NCBI RefSeq assembly: GCF_027270735.1 | Contig: NZ_JAPWIJ010000007.1 | Span: 62,001 to 126,000, forward strand | Direction of reading: 5' to 3' | Source of the DNA: Rhodococcus ruber | GTDB taxonomy: Bacteria; Actinomycetota; Actinomycetes; Mycobacteriales; Mycobacteriaceae | Length of the DNA stretch: 64,000 nt | Shown here: piece after piece, positions 1 to 11,091 of the stretch | How the letters are laid out: the number at the start of each line of letters is the position of its first letter | Numbering within the stretch: position 1 is the stretch's first letter | The notes under the pieces: model-generated | Told to the model about the DNA's origin: nothing | Seen by the model: only the letters and a program-made list of their open reading frames with translations | Database searches by the model: none | Made by a program: the position numbers and the translations under genes

Positions 1-403
1 AGCGGCGGCCGATCAGGAGGGCAACAAGGGTGAATGCCGTCTCCGCATCTTGGGCGGTAGTGGGCTCGGGGCCGGAGACGGCAAGTGCGGCGGGGGTACC
101 TTTGGCCCTGGTCACAGCATCTCGAGCTGCCTCGAATGCCGGACCACGTCCGGCTCGCGTGGTTTCCGGTAGTGGAAGCTCGACGGAACCGATGCCGATT
201 CCTACGCTCCACTGTGGCGTCGATACCAGTTCGAGTGCGATGGAGACGACGGTGGCGGAGTCCTCGCACACGGCTTGAACTTCGTCTCCTGCTGTGCGAT
301 CGAAAGGGCGGATCAGCCCGTGGTCGCGATAGCGGTCGAGCAGCTCGGGCACCCGATCGATATCACGTCTACTTCGACGTTGGTCCACGGTCAGAACGAA
401 CAT
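1..403 (-). CDS. SatD-like conserved actinobacterial protein, N-terminal part (runs off the window)
   Basis: The first 134 codons of a minus-strand gene that continues beyond base 1. The protein begins MFVLTVDQRRSRRD and contains a basic-acidic segment FDRTAGDEVQ followed by a GIGIGSVELPLP stretch. I recognise this as a small actinobacterial family sometimes annotated as SatD-like or as a MarR-type regulator; the biochemical role is not established. The ATG at 403 is chosen because it sits 6 bases after a TAGCCT -10 hexamer with a TTGACT -35 box 17 bases further up, so the transcript is probably leaderless. It lies 31 bases downstream of the TVP38-family gene on the same strand. The family name is tentative; the reading frame and the start are well supported. 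Confidence 0.6.
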   Translation of the reverse strand, partial: MFVLTVDQRRSRRDIDRVPELLDRYRDHGLIRPFDRTAGDEVQAVCEDSATVVSIALELVSTPQWSVGIGIGSVELPLPETTRAGRGPAFEAARDAVTRAKGTPAALAVSGPEPTTAQDAETAFTLVALLIGRR

Positions 404-438
404 TGGACAAGGCTAAGTCGTTGATTTGCGATAGTCAA
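404..438 (-). promoter_or_regulatory. Promoter of the SatD-like gene, leaderless start
   Basis: On the minus strand TTGACT (438-433) and TAGCCT (415-410) are separated by 17 bases, and the ATG follows 6 bases after the -10 box. The stop codon of the upstream TVP38-family gene lies inside the -35 box. Confidence 0.55.
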
Positions 439-1151
439 GCTTCAAGGCTTGATTCACCGGAGTCAAGGTTCACGCCCTGCTTACTGCCGGCAGGAACAGG
501 CTCTGGCTTCGAGCCGCGCGAGAGCCGCCAATCCACCACCAGGCCGCTCAGTCCGATCGCGATGCAGACCGCGGACAGCACCAGCAGCACCGGATGTGTC
601 TCACCTCCGATGGCACCGCCGATCACGACGATCCCGAGAGTGCCCGGCAGCATGCCGACCGCAGTCGCCACGGCGAACGGTACGAGGCGCACCGCCGATA
701 CACCGCAGGCGTAGTTCACCAACGAGAACGGCACCGGGGCGATCAAGCGCAGAGAACCGACGGCCAGCCAGCCTCTCCGGCGAAGGCTGTCGTCGATCGA
801 GTCCAGGGCCGAATGCGACATTCGAGCTGCCACGGCCTCGCGTCCGATCGCGCGGACCAGCAACAGAGCCAGGATCGCGCTGACCGTCGACGCTCCGATG
901 GTGACGGCCAGGCCGGTCAGGGGGCCGAACAGAACTCCGGCACTGAGTGTGAACAGGGTTCTCGGGACCGGCGCAATGGTCACGATCGCGTGCACGGCGA
1001 AGAAGGCGAGCGGGAACGCAGGCCCGACGGCTGTTCCCCACTGGCGAATCTCTTCGACACTCGGATGGGGAGCGAACACGGCCACGAGGGCGAAGACGAC
1101 GATCACCGCCACCAACGCGATCAGTCGGAGGTCGCGCAGGTGCCGGGTCAC
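435..1151 (-). CDS. TVP38/TMEM64 (DedA-like, VTT domain) family membrane protein
   Basis: A 238-residue integral membrane protein. After a short basic N-terminus (RHLRDLRL) come about five hydrophobic segments. The VTT-domain signature is visible as FTLSAGVLFGPLTGLA, followed by the Arg-rich loop RRRGWLAVGSLRLIAPVPF and NYACGVSAV, typical of SNARE-associated/TVP38 proteins. Family members are implicated in lipid flipping or membrane homeostasis, but this protein's substrate is unknown. The GTG at 1151 is preferred because the frame can be extended to a TTG at 1253 only through a basic, non-conserved stretch. No clear Shine-Dalgarno sequence precedes either start. The gene is divergent from mutA, and the C-terminal tail is hydrophilic. 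Confidence 0.75.
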   Translation of the reverse strand: MTRHLRDLRLIALVAVIVVFALVAVFAPHPSVEEIRQWGTAVGPAFPLAFFAVHAIVTIAPVPRTLFTLSAGVLFGPLTGLAVTIGASTVSAILALLLVRAIGREAVAARMSHSALDSIDDSLRRRGWLAVGSLRLIAPVPFSLVNYACGVSAVRLVPFAVATAVGMLPGTLGIVVIGGAIGGETHPVLLVLSAVCIAIGLSGLVVDWRLSRGSKPEPVPAGSKQGVNLDSGESSLEA

Positions 1152-1320
1152 GAGAGGCAAGCGTACCGGCGCAAGGTGACACCTTCGCCATCTCGGAGTT
1201 CGACGACCGAGCGGTACGACCGAACGTGAGGTGATCCTCACGATAACCTGCAATCAAGTGGGGTTAGCATCACTTCAAGTCGGGTGTAGAACTGCCCGCC
1301 GAACCGAGGGAGCAGCACAC

Positions 1321-3206
1321 GTGTCCATCGCGTCGCACGAAGATGCCGCACGCAGTGCTCATGCGGCCTGGCAGAAGTCAGTGGCCGGTGTGTTGGCCAA
1401 ATCTCGCAGGGTCGAGGTGGCCGATCTGCCCGCCGACCCCGAACATCTTCTCGATTCCACGACCTACGACGGGATCACGGTCTCCCCGTTGTACACAGCG
1501 TTCGACGAGCGGCCGGAAGGTCCGCTACCGGGACAGTTTCCGTACGCACGGGGTCGTGATCCCCATCGCGACGTCAATGCCGGCTGGAAGGTGTGCACTC
1601 GGCACGGCTCGACCGCCCGTGACGCAACCGACGGTGACGCGTCCGTTCTCAACACTCAGATTCTCGATTCGCTGTCCAACGGCACCAGCGCCCTGTGGTT
1701 GGCGGTCGGCGGCCACGGCGTCGACCCGACAGCGCTACCGGAGGCTTTGCGCGGGGTGTTCCTCGAGCTCGCACCGCTGACCATCGATGCGCGCGAGGCC
1801 GTATCTGCCGCGGCAACCTCGTTGTTCTCGATTCTCGACTCGGCCGACATCGACGATCGCGCCGCAGTCGACATCCGACTCGGAGTGTCCACCCTCACTG
1901 CGCAGTTGGCGGGCACCGCGACGATCGAGATGGCAGAGGCACTCGAGCTGGTCCACGAGTCGATCGGACGAGCGGAGACCGTTCGCACGATCACCGTCGA
2001 CGGCACCGTCTTCCACAATCTCGGAGCCGGCGACGCGCAGGAACTCGGTGCGTCGATTGCCGCAGGCCTCGAGTACGTCCGTTCCATGACGAACGCAGGG
2101 GTCGGCATCTCGGATGCTCTGCGCCAGATCGAATTCCGGTTCGCCGCCACCGACGATCAGTTTCAGACCATCGTCAAGTTCAGGGCCGCGCGCACACTGT
2201 GGGCGCGCGTTGCGCAGGTATGCGGAGCCCCGGACGCCGGTGATGCTCCACAGCATGCGGTGACCTCGGAAGCAATGATGTCTCAACGAGATCCGTGGGT
2301 GAACATGCTGCGCACCACACTCGCGTCGTTCGGTGCCGGGGTGGGCGGTGCGGATTCGGTGACGGTGCTGCCGTTCGATGCCGCGCTGCACGGCGGCGCA
2401 GCGGGGGTGTCGAAGACCTTTGCGGCCCGCATCGCCAGGAACACGCAATTGCTGCTGCTCGAGGAAGCCCATCTGGGACGGGTGCTGGATCCGGGCGCGG
2501 GGTCCTGGTACATCGAGGAGCTGACGGCCGCGGTCGCCGCGAAGGCCTGGGAGTTCTTCCAGACCGTCGAAGCGTCGGGTGGATTCCGCGCCGCCGTCGA
2601 CGACGGTTCACTCGTGGCGGCGGTCGAGAAGACCCGTGCAGAGCGCGATTCCGACATCGCCCACCGGCTCACCCCACTGACCGGTGTCAACGAATTTCCC
2701 AATCTGGCCGAGGCTCCACTGAGCCCCGAGCAGACCGCGCAGCAGGGCTCGGCGGTGCACCGGTACGGCAGAGCCTTCGAGGCGCTTCGGGATCGGTCGG
2801 ATGCCTTTCTGGCCGAGCATGATTCGCGGCCGACCGTGCTCCTGATACCGCTGGGAAGCGTCGCCGAACACAACGTCCGAACGACCTTCGCATCGAACCT
2901 GATGGCGTCGGGCGGGATCGAGGCCGTCAATCCAGGTCCACTGACCGTAGACGGAATCGCCGGATCGGTCGAGACCTTCCGGGCCTCCGTCGCAGTGGTC
3001 TGCGGTACCGACAAGCGATACGCCGACGAGGCGTCCACTGCCGTGGATGCAGCACGCGCCGCTGGTGTTTCGCGAGTACTGCTGGCCGGGCCCGAGAAGA
3101 TCTTCGCCGGCATCGAGGGCACGTCGCGTCCCGATGGATTCCTGACCGCGAAGGTCGATGCCATCGCCGTGCTGACCGAACTTCTCGACACCCTGGGAGC
3201 CTCGAA

Positions 3207-3210
<4 letters not shown>
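1321..3210 (+). CDS. mutA: Methylmalonyl-CoA mutase small (beta) subunit
   Basis: A 629-residue non-catalytic partner of MutB in the adenosylcobalamin-dependent mutase that interconverts (R)-methylmalonyl-CoA and succinyl-CoA in propionate and odd-chain or branched substrate breakdown. The barrel domain is recognisable ([52 protein letters not shown]). The C-terminal cobalamin-type domain is degenerate: the DxHxxG motif present in MutB is absent, as expected for the small subunit. The GTG at 1321 is chosen because GAGGGAG lies 8 bases upstream; the open frame extends further up but without family similarity. The gene overlaps mutB by 4 bases, so the two are translationally coupled. Confidence 0.93.
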
Positions 3211-5477
<2,267 letters not shown>

Positions 5478-5479
5478 GT

Positions 5480-6514
5480 ATGGGTTCTCCGAACGACAAC
5501 ACGAGTTCCTCGATCGGTGCAGCGTCGCCGAGCGGGCGAACCATCGACATCGATGCGGTGGCCGAGGCGGTCCGAGCGAACGAGCGATCCGGTCTGGCGC
5601 GTGCCATCACCCTGGTCGAGTCGACCCGATCGGATCATCGAGACCTGGCTCAGCAACTGCTCCTTCGTGTGTTGCCCGACGCAGGTGGCTCTCACCGGGT
5701 CGGTATCACCGGAGTGCCGGGGGTCGGTAAATCGACGTTCATCGACGCGCTCGGTATGCGGTTGATCGAGAAGGGCCACCGAGTCGCGGTGCTTGCGGTC
5801 GATCCGTCGTCTACCCGGACCGGCGGTTCGATCCTGGGTGACAAGACCAGAATGTCGCGATTGGCGGTGCAGGAGAACGCGTACATTCGGCCGTCTCCGA
5901 CGTCGGGGACTCTGGGCGGAGTGGCGCGTGCGACCCGAGAGACCATCGTCCTGCTCGAAGCAGCCGGTTTCGACGTGATCCTGGTCGAGACCGTGGGCGT
6001 CGGACAGTCGGAGGTGACGGTCGCCAACATGGTCGACTGCTTCACGTTTCTCACCCTTGCTCGCACCGGAGATCAGTTGCAGGGCATCAAGAAGGGCGTT
6101 CTCGAACTCGCCGATCTGGTGGCCGTCAACAAGGCCGACGGCAAGCACGCGACCGACGCGAAGAACGCGGCGCGGGAGTTGGCGGGCGCGCTGCGCCTGA
6201 TCTATCCGCACGATGCGATCTGGAAGCCCCCGGTGTTGACGATGAGTGCCATCGAGGGCACCGGACTCGACGAGTACTGGGATACAGTGTTGCGCCATCG
6301 GCAAGTGCTCACTGACGCAGGCGAATTCGCAGAAAAGCGTCGCAAGCAGCAGGTCGATTGGACATGGACGATGGTCAACGATCAACTGCTGCGTCGACTC
6401 GCGCAGAATCCCTCCGTCAAGGCCATCCGCGGCGATGTCGAGGCCCGAGTGCGCGACGGTTCCCTGACCGCCGCGCTCGCGGCGCAGGAGCTACTCGACG
6501 CGTTCGATTCCTGA
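5480..6514 (+). CDS. meaB: MeaB-type GTPase, methylmalonyl-CoA mutase chaperone
   Basis: A 344-residue G3E-family GTPase that gates cofactor loading and protects methylmalonyl-CoA mutase from inactivation. Motifs in order are the P-loop GVPGVGKST, the switch segment ETVGVGQSEV, the base-recognition motif NKADG, and the C-terminal arm QVDWTWTMVNDQLLRRL used for dimerisation. The ATG at 5480 comes only 2 bases after the mutB stop, which is the expected operon position; the frame is open further upstream but only as a shadow of mutB. The end overlaps by 24 bases, tail to tail, with the nucleoside hydrolase gene on the other strand. Confidence 0.93.
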   Translation: MGSPNDNTSSSIGAASPSGRTIDIDAVAEAVRANERSGLARAITLVESTRSDHRDLAQQLLLRVLPDAGGSHRVGITGVPGVGKSTFIDALGMRLIEKGHRVAVLAVDPSSTRTGGSILGDKTRMSRLAVQENAYIRPSPTSGTLGGVARATRETIVLLEAAGFDVILVETVGVGQSEVTVANMVDCFTFLTLARTGDQLQGIKKGVLELADLVAVNKADGKHATDAKNAARELAGALRLIYPHDAIWKPPVLTMSAIEGTGLDEYWDTVLRHRQVLTDAGEFAEKRRKQQVDWTWTMVNDQLLRRLAQNPSVKAIRGDVEARVRDGSLTAALAAQELLDAFDS

Positions 6515-7567
6515 GTCGAACTCTGCTCGTTGTGCCGCGGGGTAGAGCCGCGCGGCGAGAGCTCCGACACGATCGATCAGGCGGTCGAAGAACGCCTCCG
6601 GATCGGTGTGCGTCGCGATCGCGACGTTCGCGTCCCTGCCCCACATTCCGCGCCAGTCCGCGACCGTCGTCCCGCGCGTGAGGGTTCCGATGAGTTCGAC
6701 GTCGACGGTCGCGTGTCGGTAGGTGGCGATATCCGCATCCAGCGCGACAGCGGCAGCAAACGGATCGTGCATGTGCGCGAGGAATCCCTGATCGTGATCG
6801 CGATGAAATTCCATGTAGAACCGCACCGCATCGGAGAAATGCCGCACGATGGGGTTCGACGCGGTCGACCGAACACCTGGTGTATCGCTCGACGAGATCA
6901 CCTCGCCTGGAGAGCTTCCGGCCCGTTCGGCAAGCCGCCGAACGTGTTCCGGCGTCATCTCGATGGTCTCGGTGATGTCGAGCGCACAGACGATGGGGTG
7001 ACGCTCGGCAGGTAGTCCTGAGAAGGCCGCGAACACCTCCGAGGCTGCCTCCGGGTCCACCGCGATGTTCCATTCGCTGGTCGGAGTCGTGTTGCCCTGG
7101 TGTTGAAACGCTCCGCCCATGAGCACCAAACGCTTCAACAATCGAGGCAACTCGGGATCGCGGCGGATCGCCAGCGCGAGATTGGTCAGCGGACCGGTGA
7201 CGAGCCCGGTGATCTCGCCCGGATGCGAGCGGACCAGCTCGATCCACATCGTGGTGGCATCTCGGGGTGACAGCGACCGCGGCGACACCGGAAGCTCTGC
7301 GTACCCGATACCTTGCGGTCCGTGGGTGTCCTCCGTGGTCATCAGCGGCGCTACGAGCGGCACCTGGGCGCCGAGCGCGACCTCGACATCACCTGCGCGG
7401 CACAGATCGAGCCAGGCCAGGTTGTTCGCGGCAACCTGATCGACCGGCACGTTCCCTGCGGTGGAGGCAATACCGAGTATGTCTGCCTCCTCGGTCGCGA
7501 GCAGGTAGAGCAGGGCGAGCGAGTCGTCGATCCCGGTGTCGACGTCGACGATCAGTGGCACCGTCAT
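6491..7567 (-). CDS. Nucleoside hydrolase (IU-NH family)
   Basis: A 358-residue enzyme predicted to cleave the N-glycosidic bond of ribonucleosides for salvage. The N-terminal calcium-binding signature is DVDTGIDDSLALL at residues 7-19, and NIAVDPEAASEVF and the WRGMWGRD region are also typical. The ATG at 7567 overlaps the stop of the upstream OsmC-family gene by 4 bases (ATGA), indicating coupled translation. The 3' end runs 24 bases into the convergent meaB. The base specificity (purine, pyrimidine or broad) cannot be read from the sequence. Confidence 0.87.
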   Translation of the reverse strand: MTVPLIVDVDTGIDDSLALLYLLATEEADILGIASTAGNVPVDQVAANNLAWLDLCRAGDVEVALGAQVPLVAPLMTTEDTHGPQGIGYAELPVSPRSLSPRDATTMWIELVRSHPGEITGLVTGPLTNLALAIRRDPELPRLLKRLVLMGGAFQHQGNTTPTSEWNIAVDPEAASEVFAAFSGLPAERHPIVCALDITETIEMTPEHVRRLAERAGSSPGEVISSSDTPGVRSTASNPIVRHFSDAVRFYMEFHRDHDQGFLAHMHDPFAAAVALDADIATYRHATVDVELIGTLTRGTTVADWRGMWGRDANVAIATHTDPEAFFDRLIDRVGALAARLYPAAQRAEFDSGIERVE

Positions 7568-8034
7568 GCTGCCACCTCCGTGGTCGGGGTGTGGTGAACC
7601 GGAAAATTGACCGATCGTGCGATGAAACACTTCGACGATGCGGATGCGTGCAGTGTCTCCGCGCGGGCCACCATCGACGGGTCGGCCACACTCACGACCG
7701 GGGCCAGGGTGACTTCTACGAACTGCCCGGACCCGTCGGATTGCTCGGTCATCACCCCGGTGGGGGAGTCGACGTAGCCGGTGACGGTCACGCCCGATGC
7801 AGCGGCCAGTCCGAGGTACCAGAGCATGTGGCAACTCGACAGCGAGGCCACGAGGAGCTCCTCGGGATTCCAGCGCGCTGCGTCGCCGCGGAAGCTCGGA
7901 TCGGAGCTTGCTGCGAGGTCGGGTTTCCCCGGAGCCGAGACAACGTGGTCGCGGTCGTAGCAGGAGGCACCCGAGGTACCCTCGCCGCGATTGCCCGTCC
8001 ATTTCACTGTGAGTCCGTAGTTGTGGTTCGGCAC
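7564..8034 (-). CDS. OsmC family protein
   Basis: A 156-residue protein of the OsmC/Ohr fold. The two cysteines of the family's thiol-peroxidase centre are present in LSSCHMLWYL and SSKCFIARSV. The segment WTGNRGEGTSG and the RWNPEELLVAS motif are characteristic. Proteins of this kind reduce organic hydroperoxides with cellular thiols; in an organism with mycothiol the reductant is unknown here. The GTG at 8034 is chosen because the frame upstream (to a TTG at 8121) runs through a promoter with a perfect TTGACA box. The gene is the first of a two-gene unit with the nucleoside hydrolase. Confidence 0.82.
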   Translation of the reverse strand: MPNHNYGLTVKWTGNRGEGTSGASCYDRDHVVSAPGKPDLAASSDPSFRGDAARWNPEELLVASLSSCHMLWYLGLAAASGVTVTGYVDSPTGVMTEQSDGSGQFVEVTLAPVVSVADPSMVARAETLHASASSKCFIARSVNFPVHHTPTTEVAA

Positions 8035-8092
8035 GAGACCATCGTGCCAGTACGGGGCCCAGCGGTAGCGGGCCACCTCGCCCCTCGATGTC

Positions 8093-8121
8093 CGTATCGA
8101 CCGTATTGCCCCAATTGTCAA
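8093..8121 (-). promoter_or_regulatory. Promoter for the OsmC-nucleoside hydrolase pair
   Basis: On the minus strand a consensus TTGACA (8121-8116) is followed after 17 bases by GATACG (8098-8093). This predicts transcription from about base 8086 and a leader of about 50 bases. Confidence 0.55.
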
Positions 8122-8200
8122 GGGGGCCAGGCAAAACGGATCAATCGACCACCGACCTGGTGAAACCTGGACCGATGTCGCTTTTTGTCGTGTTCGTTGT

Positions 8201-8230
8201 TTGATAAGCGGTCATTCCCCTGGCTAACGT
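8201..8230 (+). promoter_or_regulatory. Promoter of the MHS transporter gene, leaderless start
   Basis: TTGATA (8201-8206) and TAACGT (8225-8230) are 18 bases apart. The ATG at 8238 begins 7 bases after the -10 box, so the mRNA should start at or next to the start codon. Confidence 0.5.
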
Positions 8231-8237
8231 TGCAGCA

Positions 8238-9752
8238 ATGACGGTTGCGCAAGGTCCAGAATCTCCCGAGTCGTCACCCCGACAATCGCGATGGGGACAT
8301 CGGCATGTCCAACTCCTCCGACGTGACGCGTTCTCCCATCGGATGCGGAAAAAGCCGGCGCTGTCGGAGGAGAGCATCACCGTCGTCGATCAACCGATGC
8401 TCAAACGCGCGGTGTCGGCCGCAGCTCTCGGTAACACGATGGAATGGTTCGACTTCGGCGTCTACGGCTATCTGGCGGCGACGCTGGGCAAGGTGTTCTA
8501 TCCCGACGCCACGCCGGCCGTTCAGCTCATCTCGACGTTCGCCACGTTCGCCGCTGCATTCGTGGTTCGGCCACTCGGCGGCCTGTTCTTCGGCCCGTTG
8601 GGGGACCGAATCGGTCGGCAGAAGGTGCTCGCCGCCACGATGATCATGATGGCCATCGGCACCCTGGCCGTCGGACTCATCCCCAGCTACGCAACCATCG
8701 GAATCTGGGCACCGATCCTTCTTCTCGTCGCACGCTTGGTTCAAGGCTTCTCCACCGGCGGTGAGTACGGCGGTGCCACGACCTTCATCGCCGAATACTC
8801 CCCGGACAAACGGCGTGGCTTCCTCGGTAGTTGGCTCGACTTCGGCACCTTCGTCGGATACGCGATGGGCTCCGGCCTGGTGACGATCCTCAACGCCGTG
8901 CTGGGCGACGCCACGATGGTCGAATGGGGCTGGCGGATACCGTTCTTCGTTGCCGGCCCGATGGGGCTCATCGGGCTGTATCTGCGCCTCAAGCTCGAGG
9001 ACACGCCCGCATTCCGTAAGCAGCTCGACGAACACGACAGCAAGGTGAAAGCGCAGGAGAGCGGACGGAAGTCGATCGGAAAGATCTTCACCGATCACTG
9101 GCGGGCTCTGTTGATCTGCATGGGAATCGTGCTGTTGTACAACGTGACCAATTACATGGTGACGTCGTACCTTCCGACCTACTTCACCGAAGTCGTCGGA
9201 CGTAGTCAGCTCAGTGCCGACTTGCTCGTACTCTCGGCGATGATCGTCGTGGTCAGCATCATCGTGTTCGTGGGCAGGCTCACCGACAGGATCGGCCGCA
9301 AGCCGGTATTCGTGTTCGGCGCCGTCGGACAGATCGTTCTCGCCGTGCCGTGCTTTCTTCTGCTGCGCGGCAGTGGATGGGTCGGGCCGCTGCTCGCGTG
9401 CCTCCTGCTCGGCCTCGTACTGGCGTGTTTCGCGGCACCGAGCGCATCGACGCTACCTGCCCTGTTTCCCACCCGGATTCGCTACGCCGCGCTCTCGATC
9501 GGGTTCAATCTGTCGGTTTCCATCTTCGGCGGAACGACGCCCCTGGTCACGTCGGCCCTGGTCAGCGCAACGGGCAGTCCGATGATTCCTGCCTACTACC
9601 TCATCGTGAGCGGCGTCATCGGACTCATCGCAGTCGGCTTCCTGCGCGAATCCGCCACGCAACCGCTCGACGGGTCTCCGCCGCAGGTGGATTCGACCGA
9701 GGAAGCCAAAGATCTCTACACCGAGGCATCGGCTTTGGCAGGCCGACCCTGA
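8238..9752 (+). CDS. Metabolite:H+ symporter (MHS) family MFS transporter
   Basis: A 504-residue, twelve-helix transporter of the ProP/ShiA-like MHS branch of the major facilitator superfamily. The signatures are GNTMEWFDFGVYGYLA at the first helix, RPLGGLFFGPLGDRIGRQK in loop 2-3, QGFSTGGEYGGA, and the repeat GRLTDRIGRKP in the second half. Such proteins import organic acids, betaines or related solutes with protons; the substrate here is not predictable. The ATG at 8238 fits a leaderless promoter; an internal ATG at 8343 would remove a basic 35-residue N-terminal extension and is the main alternative. The gene stands alone and converges on the CoA-transferase gene. Confidence 0.87.
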   Translation: MTVAQGPESPESSPRQSRWGHRHVQLLRRDAFSHRMRKKPALSEESITVVDQPMLKRAVSAAALGNTMEWFDFGVYGYLAATLGKVFYPDATPAVQLISTFATFAAAFVVRPLGGLFFGPLGDRIGRQKVLAATMIMMAIGTLAVGLIPSYATIGIWAPILLLVARLVQGFSTGGEYGGATTFIAEYSPDKRRGFLGSWLDFGTFVGYAMGSGLVTILNAVLGDATMVEWGWRIPFFVAGPMGLIGLYLRLKLEDTPAFRKQLDEHDSKVKAQESGRKSIGKIFTDHWRALLICMGIVLLYNVTNYMVTSYLPTYFTEVVGRSQLSADLLVLSAMIVVVSIIVFVGRLTDRIGRKPVFVFGAVGQIVLAVPCFLLLRGSGWVGPLLACLLLGLVLACFAAPSASTLPALFPTRIRYAALSIGFNLSVSIFGGTTPLVTSALVSATGSPMIPAYYLIVSGVIGLIAVGFLRESATQPLDGSPPQVDSTEEAKDLYTEASALAGRP

Positions 9753-9785
9753 CGGGACGCCCACCCTGACGACTCGAGAGTCACG

Positions 9786-11051
9786 TCACGACCAGACCGC
9801 CTCGTCGGCTCCCCATGGGCGTGCGGGAAACGGGTAGTCGGCGAAGTCGTCGAACACCGGGCGCGCGGCCGTGACGCGACCGTTCGTGACCACACAGTTC
9901 GGTGGTGGGGTCTCGGCCGGACCGTGATCGGGGTCCCGTCCTGGTGATCGAAGTAGCCACGCCGCCGTCCGGGCCAGGGGTACCTCGACGGTGGCGGGCG
10001 ACCCGAATCCTGACGCACGATCGGCCAGCTCCGACACGATCCCCGCAGCGAGCAGGTACCCGCTCGCGTGGTCGAGCGCCTGGGCCGGCAAGCGTCCGAG
10101 TTCTCCACCTCTACCTTCGAGTACCGAGATACCGGTGGCAGCCTGGACGAGACTGTCGAAGCCACGCCGTCCAGACCATGGTCCGCGAGTACCCCATGCG
10201 CTGACCCGTCCGTGCAGGACGTCCGCTCGGTGCTCGAGTCCGAAGCGCTCGAGAGCGCCCGGCCGGTACCCGGCGACCAGGACATCGGCCGATTCGAGCA
10301 GTCGATTCACCACTGCACGCCCCTCGCGCGTGCTCATGTCCACCGTCGCCGAACGCTTCCCCTGTCCATTTTCCCTGTGCTGCCAGGTGATTTCGGGGCG
10401 GTGGGGCGGATCGATGCGGAGCACCTCGGCACCGAACAGGGCGAGCGCGCGGGTGGCCACCGGTCCGGCGATGACGCGGGTCAGGTCCAGTACCCGCACT
10501 CCGGCCAGCGGAGCAGCCGTAGTCCCCCGAAATTCGGGAACTCGATACATGGCAGAGCCCGTGTCGTCCGAACGCGCAATCACCGGACCGGACCCGGCCG
10601 CAGTTCCTGCAGGCTCAGCGGACCACTGGTCTTCGGTGCGGACCTGCACTGCCAGAGCGCCGTTCTGTGCGCACGACCACTCGAGCTCTGCAGCGGCGAT
10701 ACCCGCCACCCGTGCCGCGAATTCATCTGTGCCGCAATTTTCGTCGAGACCGACTGTCTCGAGCAGGGCGGTCCGGTGGTGCGGATAGTTCGCGTGAGTT
10801 CTCACCCAGCCGTCGGACACGCGGAAGAAGCCGGACAGATCTGCGAACGGCCGCACCGGTGCGCCGTCGAGGCGCAGCATCGAGTCACCCATGAACGATG
10901 CCGCTATCCGCTCCGCCGATGCGGTCGGCACCGCGCCGGTGGGGGACGGCCCGAGAACACCCCGCAGCCTGCCGACTGCGGTACCGAGGGCACCGACCGA
11001 CTCGGCAGCGATGGTCGCCACCGGCAGTGTCGCCGCGAGCCATACACTCAC
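9786..11051 (-). CDS. Family III CoA-transferase (CaiB/BaiF)
   Basis: A 421-residue enzyme of the formyl-CoA/carnitine-CoA transferase family. Recognisable elements are RVLDLTRVIAGPVATRALALFGAEV, ADVLVAGYRPGALERFGL, GFDSLVQAATGI, and ALDHASGYLLAAG, where the Asp corresponds to the catalytic residue that forms the acyl anhydride. An N-terminal segment of about 150 residues is less conserved than usual for the family. The GTG at 11051 leaves a 40-base gap after the upstream reductase gene; an ATG at 11150 is possible but would overlap that gene by 59 bases. The acyl donor and acceptor are unknown. Confidence 0.8.
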   Translation of the reverse strand: MSVWLAATLPVATIAAESVGALGTAVGRLRGVLGPSPTGAVPTASAERIAASFMGDSMLRLDGAPVRPFADLSGFFRVSDGWVRTHANYPHHRTALLETVGLDENCGTDEFAARVAGIAAAELEWSCAQNGALAVQVRTEDQWSAEPAGTAAGSGPVIARSDDTGSAMYRVPEFRGTTAAPLAGVRVLDLTRVIAGPVATRALALFGAEVLRIDPPHRPEITWQHRENGQGKRSATVDMSTREGRAVVNRLLESADVLVAGYRPGALERFGLEHRADVLHGRVSAWGTRGPWSGRRGFDSLVQAATGISVLEGRGGELGRLPAQALDHASGYLLAAGIVSELADRASGFGSPATVEVPLARTAAWLLRSPGRDPDHGPAETPPPNCVVTNGRVTAARPVFDDFADYPFPARPWGADEAVWS

Positions 11052-11091
11052 GGGCGCAGGCCCCGTGCCGATGGGACTGCTGTTCCGGACA

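Noticed and set aside
1259..1277. IdeR-like iron box upstream of mutA
   Set aside because: It also scores 13 of 19, but the second half-site is poor, it does not cover a convincing promoter, and methylmalonyl-CoA mutase is not known to be iron regulated. It shows that a 13/19 match alone is weak evidence.
1152..1320. Cobalamin riboswitch ahead of mutA or metH
   Set aside because: The mutA upstream gap is under 170 bases and the metH gap is 50 bases; neither contains the cobalamin-box sequence or enough room for the fold.
9753..9785. Terminator between the MHS transporter and CoA-transferase genes
   Set aside because: The GACTC-GA-GAGTC repeat has a loop too small to fold and no T run; nothing stronger is seen in the 33-base gap.
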